Source of the DNA: Acidobacteriota bacterium
GTDB taxonomy: Bacteria > Acidobacteriota > Terriglobia > Terriglobales > Acidobacteriaceae
Direction: 5' to 3'
Assembly: GCA_021779935.1 (NCBI GenBank)
Contig: JAJXZT010000015.1
Coordinates: 1 to 57,785 of the forward strand
Length of the DNA: 57,785 nucleotides
The notes below the pieces were generated by a model. That model was not told the DNA's origin and ran no database searches. It was given only the letters and a program-made list of their open reading frames with translations. Position 1 is the stretch's first letter, and every line of letters starts with the position of its first letter. Positions 23,427 through 31,350 of this stretch are shown here, in pieces. A program made the position numbers and the translations under genes.

Positions 23427-24986
23427 TCAGCGCGGGACGTACTCGACGACCGATACCTGGTCGTATTCGCCCACGCGCACCATGCGGTAGGAACTTTCAG
23501 TGGTTGTGGTGATCCAATTGATGGTCTTCGTGGAGGCGCCGAAGGCGACGACGAAGAACTTCTGATGCGCAGGTATCGCAGTGGCAAGAAACCTCTTTAC
23601 CTGCGACTCGGCAGTCGCGTTGAGGGCACGCGGCAGCGGCATGACCGGTGACTTGACCTTGTAATAACTGAGTTGGGCAAAGAGAAAGCTCGTCTTCGGA
23701 TCGGCGGGCATGGGCACAAAGTTGGATTCGGGAAAATCGCTGCATATCAACAGAGGAGCGTGGTCGGGAAGGGCCCTGGCGTCGGCAGCCTCCAAAGCGT
23801 ACTTCCACGTGTATCCATGACTCTCCCACAGCGTGAAATGGATGCCGTTGGAAAAGGAGACAATAAGGGCAACGGCAAAGAGAGCACGCGCGAATTTCCA
23901 ATTCAGACAACTGACCAGCAAGCCCCAGCACAGTGCCACACCGGGAAGGCCCACCAGGCGGTAGCGCTCGACGAAGACGTGTATCGGAGTCCACACACTT
24001 ACGCCATAGAGAACTCCCAGGGGGACCATCGCCAGCAGCAGGCTTGTAATCCCCGCGCCGGCGGGTTCATTGGAAGGCACGGCAACTTTTCGCGCAACGG
24101 CCGCAAGAAAAGCGACTTCGGCGAAGAGAAGGGCGATATTGCCCGGCATCAGCGTACGGGACAGCTCAACCGTGGATGGGACACCCTCAAAGACGTGCGA
24201 CTGGCTGGTCTGGAACAGGTACACCAACCGGGAGAACACCGGCAACATCATCAGGAAGAACGGAATGGCGGCGATGACGAGTTTGGGCGCAAAAGCCCGA
24301 TACTCGCGCCATTTCATGAGGAGGAAGATGAGGGCGTACGCAACCAGAATGACGCCGAAAAGATAATGGAAGTAGAAGATACCGGCAGCGGCGACTCCAA
24401 AAAGGGCGGCATGGCGAATGGAGTTTGCCCTCATCCACCGCAGCAGCATCAGCGTGGCCCAATTGACGGCGAGAACCGCAAAAGCGTAGGGGCGCGCGTC
24501 GATGGCGGCAAAGGCGACGATGGGACTAAATGCAAAGACAGCGGTGACGATCACCGCTACGTCGAATTCGAAGAACTCCCGCGCGATGAGGTAAAGCACG
24601 TAGACGGCGCCGAGCATGGCGAGGACGGACGGCATGCGCAGGACGATACCGTTGGAGCCAAAAAGGGAGTCGGTGAGCCACAGGATGTACGAGTACGCCG
24701 GAAAGGACAGGCCTTGGCGGTGCCAGATCTGAGAGAAGCCACCGCTGATCTGCCAATAGGAGACGGTTTCATCGAGCCAGAGAGCAGAGCGAATGGCGGA
24801 GAACCAACCCGAGACAGAAGCGGCGAGGGCCAGTACTACGGCGATGTTCGTCAGGCTATCCGAACGCAGGGAGGTACGCTTTGCTCTGCCACGCTGCGAA
24901 CCTGCGTCAGAGGGCGAATCCGGCTCCACGGCACACTGGGTTGATGGCGTAGCTGACATCGCGAGACTGCCGCTCCAAACGTTCAT
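23427..24986 (-). CDS. GT-C fold membrane glycosyltransferase (PMT/ArnT-like)
   Basis: This 519-residue multi-spanning protein has the GT-C signature in its first extracytoplasmic loop, LWLDETVSYWQ, where the Asp-Glu pair is catalytic in this superfamily. About nine to eleven transmembrane helices follow, then a soluble C-terminal domain of ~110 residues. Such enzymes transfer a sugar from a polyprenyl-phosphate donor to an acceptor outside the cytoplasmic membrane. The reading frame is open as far as 25190, but that would overlap the divergent gene; ATG 24986 is the first sensible start. It is divergent from the GT2 gene that could make its lipid-linked donor, so the four genes form one pathway. 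Confidence 0.8.
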   Translation of the reverse strand: MNVWSGSLAMSATPSTQCAVEPDSPSDAGSQRGRAKRTSLRSDSLTNIAVVLALAASVSGWFSAIRSALWLDETVSYWQISGGFSQIWHRQGLSFPAYSYILWLTDSLFGSNGIVLRMPSVLAMLGAVYVLYLIAREFFEFDVAVIVTAVFAFSPIVAFAAIDARPYAFAVLAVNWATLMLLRWMRANSIRHAALFGVAAAGIFYFHYLFGVILVAYALIFLLMKWREYRAFAPKLVIAAIPFFLMMLPVFSRLVYLFQTSQSHVFEGVPSTVELSRTLMPGNIALLFAEVAFLAAVARKVAVPSNEPAGAGITSLLLAMVPLGVLYGVSVWTPIHVFVERYRLVGLPGVALCWGLLVSCLNWKFARALFAVALIVSFSNGIHFTLWESHGYTWKYALEAADARALPDHAPLLICSDFPESNFVPMPADPKTSFLFAQLSYYKVKSPVMPLPRALNATAESQVKRFLATAIPAHQKFFVVAFGASTKTINWITTTTESSYRMVRVGEYDQVSVVEYVPR

Positions 24987-25173
24987 AACAGTCCCGCCAT
25001 TATCTCCCAAGAACAAGCACACTGAAACCGATACGAAGCCCGGAAGAGCAGACACGATAGTAATAGCCCGGTTACCAACACCATGCCAGAAAATGGGTAT
25101 TCTCGCGTACACTGTTGTGCACCGGCGGCTCCAATGAAACGGCGGCAACAGGAGTTGCGGCACCCCGATTTCG

Positions 25174-26382
25174 ATGAGCAACGTCGTCAACTGCGTTCAA
25201 GACTCCGCCCACGAGCCTCTTCCCGCTCGTGACGAGAACGTGGAATTGTCGGTGGTGCTTCCCTGCCTGAATGAAAGCGAGACAGTGGGCATCTGTGTAC
25301 GCAAAGCGGTCGAGGCCCTGCGCGCAAACAGAATTCAAGGTGAGGTCATCGTCGCGGACAACGGATCGACGGACGGATCGCAGGAAATTGCGCGCGCGGA
25401 AGGGGCACGCGTGGTAGCGGTACCGGAAAAAGGATACGGAAGCGCGTTGCGCGGAGGAATCCAGGCAGCCTGCGGCAGGTACGTTTTGATGGCCGACTCC
25501 GACGACACTTATGACATCAGCCATCTGCCTCGGTTCCTGGAAGAATTGCGGGCCGGGGCCGACCTCGTCATGGGAAATCGCTTCCTGGGTGGCATCCACG
25601 ACAATGCGATGCCCTTTCTACACAGGTACCTGGGTAATCCGGTGTTGACCTGGGTGGGCAGAGTATTCTTCCATTCGGATTGCGGAGATTTTCACTGCGG
25701 GATGCGTGCCTTCCGGAAAGAGAAAGTGGAAGAAATGGATCTGCGCACCACGGGGATGGAGTTCGCGAGCGAGATGGTGGTGAAGGCAAGCCTCCGCGGA
25801 CTGAAGGTGAAAGAAGTTCCCACGACGCTTTCTCCGAGCGGACGCAGCCGCGCACCGCATCTGAGAACATGGCGAGACGGATGGCGGCATCTCCGGTTTC
25901 TGCTGATGTACAGCCCCCGCTGGCTCTTTCTTTATCCTGGGTTTGCGTTGATGACGATTGGAGTTGCAGGGTGTATATGGCTGCTTCCGAGGCCAGTACA
26001 CGTCGGAGATATAGGATTCGACGTTCACACTCTGTTGTATGCCTTCGTTGCGATCACTCTCGGTTTCCAACTGGTCGGGTTCGCGGTATTCACAAAGGTG
26101 TTCGCAATAGCAGAGGGATTACTTCCGGAAGATGAGCGCCTGAAGCGAGCGTTTCGCTATATCACACTGGAGACGGGACTGGTGGCTGGCTTTCTGATGG
26201 TGGCGGGCGGCATCGGCGGATCGGCCCTGGCAGTGAGCGATTGGGGGGCGCATAACTTCGGCGCTCTGAATCCGTCATACATGTTGCGGCTGGTGTTGCC
26301 GTCCGCTTTCTCCCTGATGCTCGGAGTGGAAGTCATTTGCGGCAGCTTCTTCTTGAGTATCCTAGGACTGAAGAGGCGATGA
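25174..26382 (+). CDS. family 2 glycosyltransferase, polyprenyl-phosphate sugar synthase
   Basis: The GT-A fold domain (residues ~24-250) opens with LSVVLPCLNESETVG, has VADNGSTDGS, and the metal-binding MADSDDTYD. The segment with CGMRAFRKEKVEE is typical of dolichyl-phosphate mannose synthase/ArnC-like enzymes. Four hydrophobic helices fill the C-terminal 150 residues, as in the membrane-anchored members. It should load a sugar from a nucleotide donor onto polyprenyl phosphate at the cytoplasmic face. The next gene overlaps its stop codon (ATGA). Confidence 0.85.
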   Translation: MSNVVNCVQDSAHEPLPARDENVELSVVLPCLNESETVGICVRKAVEALRANRIQGEVIVADNGSTDGSQEIARAEGARVVAVPEKGYGSALRGGIQAACGRYVLMADSDDTYDISHLPRFLEELRAGADLVMGNRFLGGIHDNAMPFLHRYLGNPVLTWVGRVFFHSDCGDFHCGMRAFRKEKVEEMDLRTTGMEFASEMVVKASLRGLKVKEVPTTLSPSGRSRAPHLRTWRDGWRHLRFLLMYSPRWLFLYPGFALMTIGVAGCIWLLPRPVHVGDIGFDVHTLLYAFVAITLGFQLVGFAVFTKVFAIAEGLLPEDERLKRAFRYITLETGLVAGFLMVAGGIGGSALAVSDWGAHNFGALNPSYMLRLVLPSAFSLMLGVEVICGSFFLSILGLKRR

Positions 26383-27641
26383 GCAAGCCTTGCCCCGGAA
26401 AGCCGCGCGGCACCTTCTCGAAGAAATGGCCGGAGCAGCCCGTGATGAAACTTCTGATGGTCACTCACTATTTCGATTCCCACCCGGGCGGAATCGAATT
26501 CGTCGCACGCGAGATTTTTCGACGGCTTGCGCGTCCAGAGTGTGAAGTGACCTGGGCAGCCGCGGACGTAAGCCGTCTGCCAGAAACTTCCGCCCACGGC
26601 AGGAGTCTTCCACTGGCTACATGGAATGGCGTGGAAGAGGCGACTGGTGTCCCCTTCCCCGTGCCCAAGCCAGGCGCAATTAAGAAGCTATGGTCGGAAG
26701 TCAAAAAGAGCGATGTACTGCTTCTCCACGATTGTCTCTATCTCAGCAACATCGTCGCCTTTCTGTTTGCCCGGATTCGATGCAAGCCGGTGGTCATTAT
26801 TCAACACACAGGGGAACTGACCTCAAGCAATGTCGTTGTGAACGCGATGATGCAGTTGGGAAAAGCAACCATCGCCCGGCACATGCTGCGGTCGTCCGGC
26901 CAGGTGGTGTTCATCAGCCGAAACACTCAGTTCTACTTTCGGAGCCTTCGTTTCTCGCGGACACCCTTGCTTATTTTTAATGGAGTGGATACGGATATTT
27001 TTGCGCCTCCCGAGGACGATGCTGCCAGAGCTACACTGCGCAAAGCCTTTGGACTGCCCGCGGATTGTCGTGTTGTGCTGTTCGTCGGCCGATTTGTAAC
27101 GGCAAAGGGTCTTCCTATACTGGAAGAGATGGCGCGGAGCGCACCGGAGCTCACGTGGACTTTCGCGGGGGCTGGTCCACTCGATCCGCAGGATTGGGAT
27201 TTGCCGAACGTAAAAGTTTTTTCGGGTCTTTACGGCCATAGTCTTGCCCGTCTCTACGGTGTCGCGGACGTGTTTGTGCTCCCGAGTGAGAGAGAAGGAT
27301 TTCCCCTGGTAGTGCAGGAAGCGCTTGCCTGCGGAGTTCCCGTGGTGTGCAGCGATGAGGCGGCAAGGGCGGACGATGCTCTCGCGCCATTCGTAAGGAT
27401 GGTTCCTCTTGTTGCAGCGGACGGCCGCAAACAACAGGCGAAGGATTTCCTGCGCGTCATTTGCCAGACTCTGCAGAAAATGCCGGATCACGCGGCAGCA
27501 GACCGGCGATTCCAGTTTGTAAAGAGCCGATACTCGTGGTCTCATGTTGCCGACATGTACTACGAAACCATCTCGGAACTCGCGTCTGGACCTCGGGCGA
27601 ATCGTTCGTCAAACTCCGAAGCGGAGACATGGCAGCGATGA
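26379..27641 (+). CDS. family 4 glycosyltransferase (GT-B fold)
   Basis: The start ATG 26379 overlaps the stop of the GT2 gene. The 420-residue protein has the GT-B pattern: an N-terminal acceptor domain with HPGGIEFVAREIFRRL, a hinge, then a nucleotide-sugar domain with FVGRFVTAKGL and the EGFPLVVQEALACGVPVV block, in which E-x7-E is catalytic. It probably adds a sugar to a lipid-linked glycan in the cytoplasm. It is the second gene of a three-gene operon ending with the flippase-like protein. Confidence 0.85.
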   Translation: MSKPCPGKPRGTFSKKWPEQPVMKLLMVTHYFDSHPGGIEFVAREIFRRLARPECEVTWAAADVSRLPETSAHGRSLPLATWNGVEEATGVPFPVPKPGAIKKLWSEVKKSDVLLLHDCLYLSNIVAFLFARIRCKPVVIIQHTGELTSSNVVVNAMMQLGKATIARHMLRSSGQVVFISRNTQFYFRSLRFSRTPLLIFNGVDTDIFAPPEDDAARATLRKAFGLPADCRVVLFVGRFVTAKGLPILEEMARSAPELTWTFAGAGPLDPQDWDLPNVKVFSGLYGHSLARLYGVADVFVLPSEREGFPLVVQEALACGVPVVCSDEAARADDALAPFVRMVPLVAADGRKQQAKDFLRVICQTLQKMPDHAAADRRFQFVKSRYSWSHVADMYYETISELASGPRANRSSNSEAETWQR

Positions 27642-28663
27642 ATGCCCGTTCGATCCTGATGGCGATTGTTTCCCTGGCGATCGGCGTGGCGCTGCTGATG
27701 CTGCTCGTCGCGATGTCCGGCGTGCACTTGCAGGCGTTATTGTCGCGGCTGGCCGAAATGAATAAGACGGCCTTTGTTGAACTCGCCGCCCTGATGGCCG
27801 TCAACGCTTATCTCTCCTCGCAAAAGTGGCGACTTACGGATCGCGTGATGCGCGGCAAGTCGGGTGCGGCATTGCCCAAGTTTGAATATTTCGCGCTGAC
27901 CAGCATGGGAACGGCGCTGGGCCAATTCCTGCCAGTGCAGTTGAGTATGCCCATCGTGCGAACGATGGGAACGTGGGTCCACGGCCGGGCAATCCGGCGC
28001 GGCGCGCTGGGCACGTACTTCGAGCAGGGATTCGAGATGTTGTTTGCCGTCTTTATCATGGCTGGCTCGCTCGTAACGTACCTGCTGCACGGCGGGTTTA
28101 TCCTCTGGCTCATCCTGGCAGGCGCGTCCGCTTTATTGGCCTTTCTGTCGGTGGAAATCATAATGATTGTTGCGAGAAGGCTGGCGGCAAGGGTTTGTGC
28201 TGACACAGAATCGGTGCGGTGGCGACGGTCTGTCGCGGAGCTAAGCAAGTCCGGCCTGCTTGAGCCGGCGCTTGGACGCAAGTTAATGTGCCTTTCGGGC
28301 TTGCGCTTCATTGTATTTGTGCTGATGGCGGACAGAACGACGACCGCTATTTACGCTGACATTCCCCTCTGGCACTTCGCGATGGCCATGCCCTTTGCGA
28401 TGTTGGCCACTGCACTCGGAATTACTCCTGGAGGTCTCGGAGTCACGGACCTCACCTATGCCGGTCTGCTCCACGCGATGGGAACACCACTGGCCGTGAC
28501 CACGCAGTGGGCCCTGGCAAACCGGGTGCTCATATTCGCGGCTGCCATGGTGATGGCAGTCCCGATTCTTCCCCTCTTCTTTGCTCTTCGCGCACGTAAA
28601 GCCGCATCGGAGTCTTCCCCTCAAGCGCAACCAGCAGATTCGACGTTGGAAAGATCCGAGTAG
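27638..28663 (+). CDS. flippase-like membrane protein (lysylphosphatidylglycerol synthase TM family)
   Basis: ATG 27638 overlaps the stop of the GT4 gene (ATGA). A longer frame upstream is inside that gene. The 341-residue protein has about eight transmembrane helices with the family's blocks SSQKWRLTDRVM, then GQFLPVQLSMPIVR and PGGLGVTDLTYAGLL. This UPF0104/AglD2 group often accompanies polyprenyl-linked glycosyltransferases and is thought to help move or bind lipid-linked sugars. The gene ends 71 bp before the second IS256-type fragment, so the operon looks complete within its flanking fragments. Confidence 0.8.
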   Translation: MNARSILMAIVSLAIGVALLMLLVAMSGVHLQALLSRLAEMNKTAFVELAALMAVNAYLSSQKWRLTDRVMRGKSGAALPKFEYFALTSMGTALGQFLPVQLSMPIVRTMGTWVHGRAIRRGALGTYFEQGFEMLFAVFIMAGSLVTYLLHGGFILWLILAGASALLAFLSVEIIMIVARRLAARVCADTESVRWRRSVAELSKSGLLEPALGRKLMCLSGLRFIVFVLMADRTTTAIYADIPLWHFAMAMPFAMLATALGITPGGLGVTDLTYAGLLHAMGTPLAVTTQWALANRVLIFAAAMVMAVPILPLFFALRARKAASESSPQAQPADSTLERSE

Positions 28664-28734
28664 ACGCTTGAATGCAGGCCGGGCGCGCCTGCGCGCATGA
28701 ATTCACAATTGAAATTACCTATTTCTCTACGCAA

Positions 28735-29095
28735 ACTCTGATAACGTACGAATTCTTTCGCACATTTGAGTTGAGGAACCGTGGCTGATAGAACACGGGG
28801 AAGCAGTGGAGACCCCAAGGGGATGGAAGCCAGAGGGACGAGCAAGAGCAAGGTGGAGGAGTGCGAAGTCTGAACCGGGTAGTTCAGATCGACGAAGGCC
28901 GGCTTGCGGCGCATTTAGACGAGGTGATCCGCAGTACGGTGGAGGAGACATTTAATGCGCTGCTGGGTGCCGAGGCCGACCGGCTGGGCGGAGCACAGCG
29001 TTACGAGCGCAACGAGACGCGGCAGGACATGCGGGCCGGATTGTATCAGTGGCAGTGGCAGACCAAGGCCGGCGGAAACGACGTTTGTCTGTTCA
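28735..29095 (+). mobile_element. IS256-family left end with truncated transposase, copy 2
   Basis: The 182-bp segment 28735-28916 repeats that at 22806. From GTG 28861 the transposase N-terminus reads [20 protein letters not shown], with TVEETFNALLGAEADRLGG and YERNETRQDMRAG, typical of IS256. Homology breaks off near 29095 after about 75 codons. The right end of the IS is absent, so it is not mobile by itself. Confidence 0.8.
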
Positions 29096-29339
29096 GGCAT
29101 GTCTTTGTGCAGCCATTGCCTCAGGTTTCAGCCCGCACGAACCACAGCTGCTCCCCTGGCCTCCGGGCGTCAGCTTGCGAAGAATACGGTTCCGGCAAGC
29201 AGGCGGACGCTGCGGCGGAGTCGGCGTTCGGAGAAGCGAGATGCTCTTCGGCAGGGAAACCGTAAATCTCCTTTCCAAACAGGAAGGACTCGGCGCTACG
29301 CACCGCATCGTATTTAGGACACAGGAACTTTCATGACCC
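29096..29339. other. unassigned debris between IS256 fragment and integrase remnant
   Basis: No convincing reading frame on either strand. Composition and position suggest remains of another insertion. Confidence 0.35.
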
Positions 29340-29858
29340 TTCTCAATACGGTGAACATGCGTCGTCCGCGCCAAGGAAGATATGGAATTCAAGGTGAAGG
29401 ATCGGGAAGAGCGCCTCACTCCCGTGCCGCATGCTCACGTGACCGACCTAGAGGCGAGAAGGAAAGCTAATCAGCAGACCCGGTTCATCATCCCCGGAAA
29501 CAACGGTCAGACGAACGGACACATGCTTCAAAAGTTGAAGAAAGTTGCCCTGCATGCCGGTCTCAATTGTGGCCACTGTACGAGCAAGATCGGCCAGTCT
29601 TGTGCAAGCATCCGGTATGCAGCAAGATCACCCTGCCCTCGTTCCGGCGCAGCTTCGCTACTCTTCATTTTGAGGCTGGGGTGCGCGCTCATACATTGCG
29701 GCGTTGGCTGGGACACAGCGATATGGCGCTATCTCGCTGTTGCGGATGTTCACTCGGAGGCGGTTCGCGCGCAGGTGGAAAGCACCTTTTCGTCGTGGGC
29801 GGTAAGTGGTACTCCAGTTAGTACGCCTCGCGATCAAGGGGATGCTAACTCGCGGTAG
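29340..29858 (+). pseudogene. tyrosine integrase, C-terminal half remnant with two frameshifts
   Basis: Frame A from about 29350 encodes EFKVKDREERLTPVP and LKKVALHAGLNCGHC. Frame B then carries SFRRSFATLHFEAGVRAH and LRRWLGHSD (catalytic Arg and His). Frame A resumes with YLAVADVHSEAVRAQVESTF, containing the nucleophile Tyr. The two frameshifts compensate. With 22607-22786 this makes most of one integrase related to the intact one at 20025. The part between the halves (about 30-40 residues with the first catalytic Arg) is missing. Confidence 0.75.
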
Positions 29859-29868
29859 GCAAGAGAGT

Positions 29869-29903
29869 TGGCGGAGGAGTGGAAGATACCCCCCTCTCCG
29901 CCA
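29869..29903 (+). repeat. candidate attachment site, direct repeat copy 2, with inverted repeat
   Basis: CCCCCCTCTCCGCCA at 29889-29903 is identical to 21487-21501. Within the same stretch TGGCGGAG (29869-29876) is the inverse complement of CTCCGCCA (29896-29903), making an 8-bp inverted repeat. This marks the likely right boundary of island DNA; ordinary chromosomal genes follow. Confidence 0.55.
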
Positions 29904-30044
29904 GATACTTCCTTGTAGTTTCCCGCACGGCTTTCCCTAAATAAGATTTATTGTTTCCATTTCAGTCGCCCTTCATGTGGACGATGCGGATAATACCAAA
30001 GTGCCATATTGTATTTCCGGCGCCACGGCTGTTCCCGGTTCCCC

Positions 30045-31262
30045 ATGAACTTCGACGTCATACTTCGGCAAGCGGTATGCGCGGTGCGCCGCAACAAGAT
30101 GCGCAGTGCGCTGACGGTGCTTGGCATCATGATCGGCATCGCCGCAGTGATCTGCGTCGTGGCGATCAGTTCCGCCGGGTCGCGACAACTGCAACTGGCA
30201 CTGGACAATCTCGGCGACAACCTGGTGTGGGTGGAAGCGGGTGGACGTACCGTGAATGGAGTCCGCACCGGAACCGGCGGCACCAAGTCGCTTACAGTGG
30301 AAGACGCGAAAGCCATCCTTGCGCAGGTACCGCTTGTCAAGAAGGTCTCTCCCCAGGTCGATGGTCACGTTCAGATCGTCTATGGAAATCAGAATTGGGG
30401 CACGCACTACAGAGGAGAATCTCCCGAATACCTGGAGATCCGGCTGTGGGAGATCGAATCAGGCGTCAATATATCGCAAGACGACGTTGATCGTGCGGCT
30501 GAAGTCTGCATCCTTGGACATACGGTTCGCACGCAATTGTTCAGTCAGGAAGATCCGGTGGGGAAAGTCATCAAGGTCGCCAACTTCCCCTGCAAGGTGA
30601 TTGGTTCGCTTGCGGCCAAAGGTATCTCGGTTGACGGTCAAGATCAGGACGATTTCATCCTTGTTCCTTACACGATGGCGCAGCGCAAGATAGCTGGCAT
30701 CACCTGGCTGAAGGACATCATGTGTTCGGCGGTGAGCAATGATGCAATTCCAATCGCCAGCGCGCAAATCAAGGCGCTGCTACGCGACCGCCACCGCATT
30801 CGATCCGGCCAACCCGATGATTTCAATATGCGCACTCCGCAGGACGTCATCAACGCTCGCATGGAGTCGAGCAATACGCTTTCGCTCCTTCTTATTGCAG
30901 TGGCATCCGTCTCGCTCCTGGTGGGAGGCATCGGCATCATGAATGTGATGCTGGTCTCCGTCACGGAACGGACACGCGAGATTGGCATCCGCATGGCAGT
31001 GGGAGCCACCGAAGGCAATGTCCGTCTTCAGTTTCTTGGCGAAGCCGTTACGCTGAGCTTGTTGGGTGGACTGATGGGTGTATTTCTTGGGGTGATTGGA
31101 TCGTATGTCATCGGTCTCCTCCTCGGTTGGCCCATGCTGATTTCGCCGCAGGCTATCGTTACTGCCGCGGCTTTTGCCGTCGCCGTCGGAATCATCTTTG
31201 GCTACTATCCCGCCCATAAAGCGGCCGCACTCGATCCAATCGTCGCACTACGATACGAATAG
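30045..31262 (+). CDS. MacB/FtsX-type ABC transporter permease
   Basis: ATG 30045 gives 405 residues. An N-terminal transmembrane helix (about 20-42) is preceded by RRNKMRSALTVLGIMIG. A periplasmic MacB-type core domain (about 45-270) and three C-terminal FtsX helices with VGGIGIMNVMLVSVTERTRE complete the fold. Such permeases work with an ATPase and a membrane-fusion protein in macrolide or lipid-type efflux. Neither partner gene is in the window. It is the first chromosomal gene right of the island boundary, 141 bp after the repeat, and its ribosome binding site is weak. Confidence 0.85.
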   Translation: MNFDVILRQAVCAVRRNKMRSALTVLGIMIGIAAVICVVAISSAGSRQLQLALDNLGDNLVWVEAGGRTVNGVRTGTGGTKSLTVEDAKAILAQVPLVKKVSPQVDGHVQIVYGNQNWGTHYRGESPEYLEIRLWEIESGVNISQDDVDRAAEVCILGHTVRTQLFSQEDPVGKVIKVANFPCKVIGSLAAKGISVDGQDQDDFILVPYTMAQRKIAGITWLKDIMCSAVSNDAIPIASAQIKALLRDRHRIRSGQPDDFNMRTPQDVINARMESSNTLSLLLIAVASVSLLVGGIGIMNVMLVSVTERTREIGIRMAVGATEGNVRLQFLGEAVTLSLLGGLMGVFLGVIGSYVIGLLLGWPMLISPQAIVTAAAFAVAVGIIFGYYPAHKAAALDPIVALRYE

Positions 31263-31350
31263 CTTGAAAATTTTTCGCGGTATCTTTCGCATGAACCGCT
31301 TGCGAGGGCGTGCAATGCTGTGATTCAATGGCGGACCGCTGGAGGTTGTC

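Larger units (their letters stand above)
21502..29903. mobile_element. second, decayed integrative island between direct repeats
   Basis: The interval lies between two copies of the 15-bp tRNA-Ser-like repeat. It contains a frameshifted peptidase-like gene, an integrase gene in two separated pieces, IS256-type fragments and a glycosyltransferase cassette. The integrase remnant ends 31 bp before the right-hand repeat. This suggests an older island next to the younger one at the same target, later invaded by other DNA. Confidence 0.5.

Noticed and set aside
23673-24944. 423-residue open frame on the plus strand
   Set aside because: It lies wholly antisense to the GT-C glycosyltransferase, whose motifs and membrane helices are clear; its product is low-complexity and charged.
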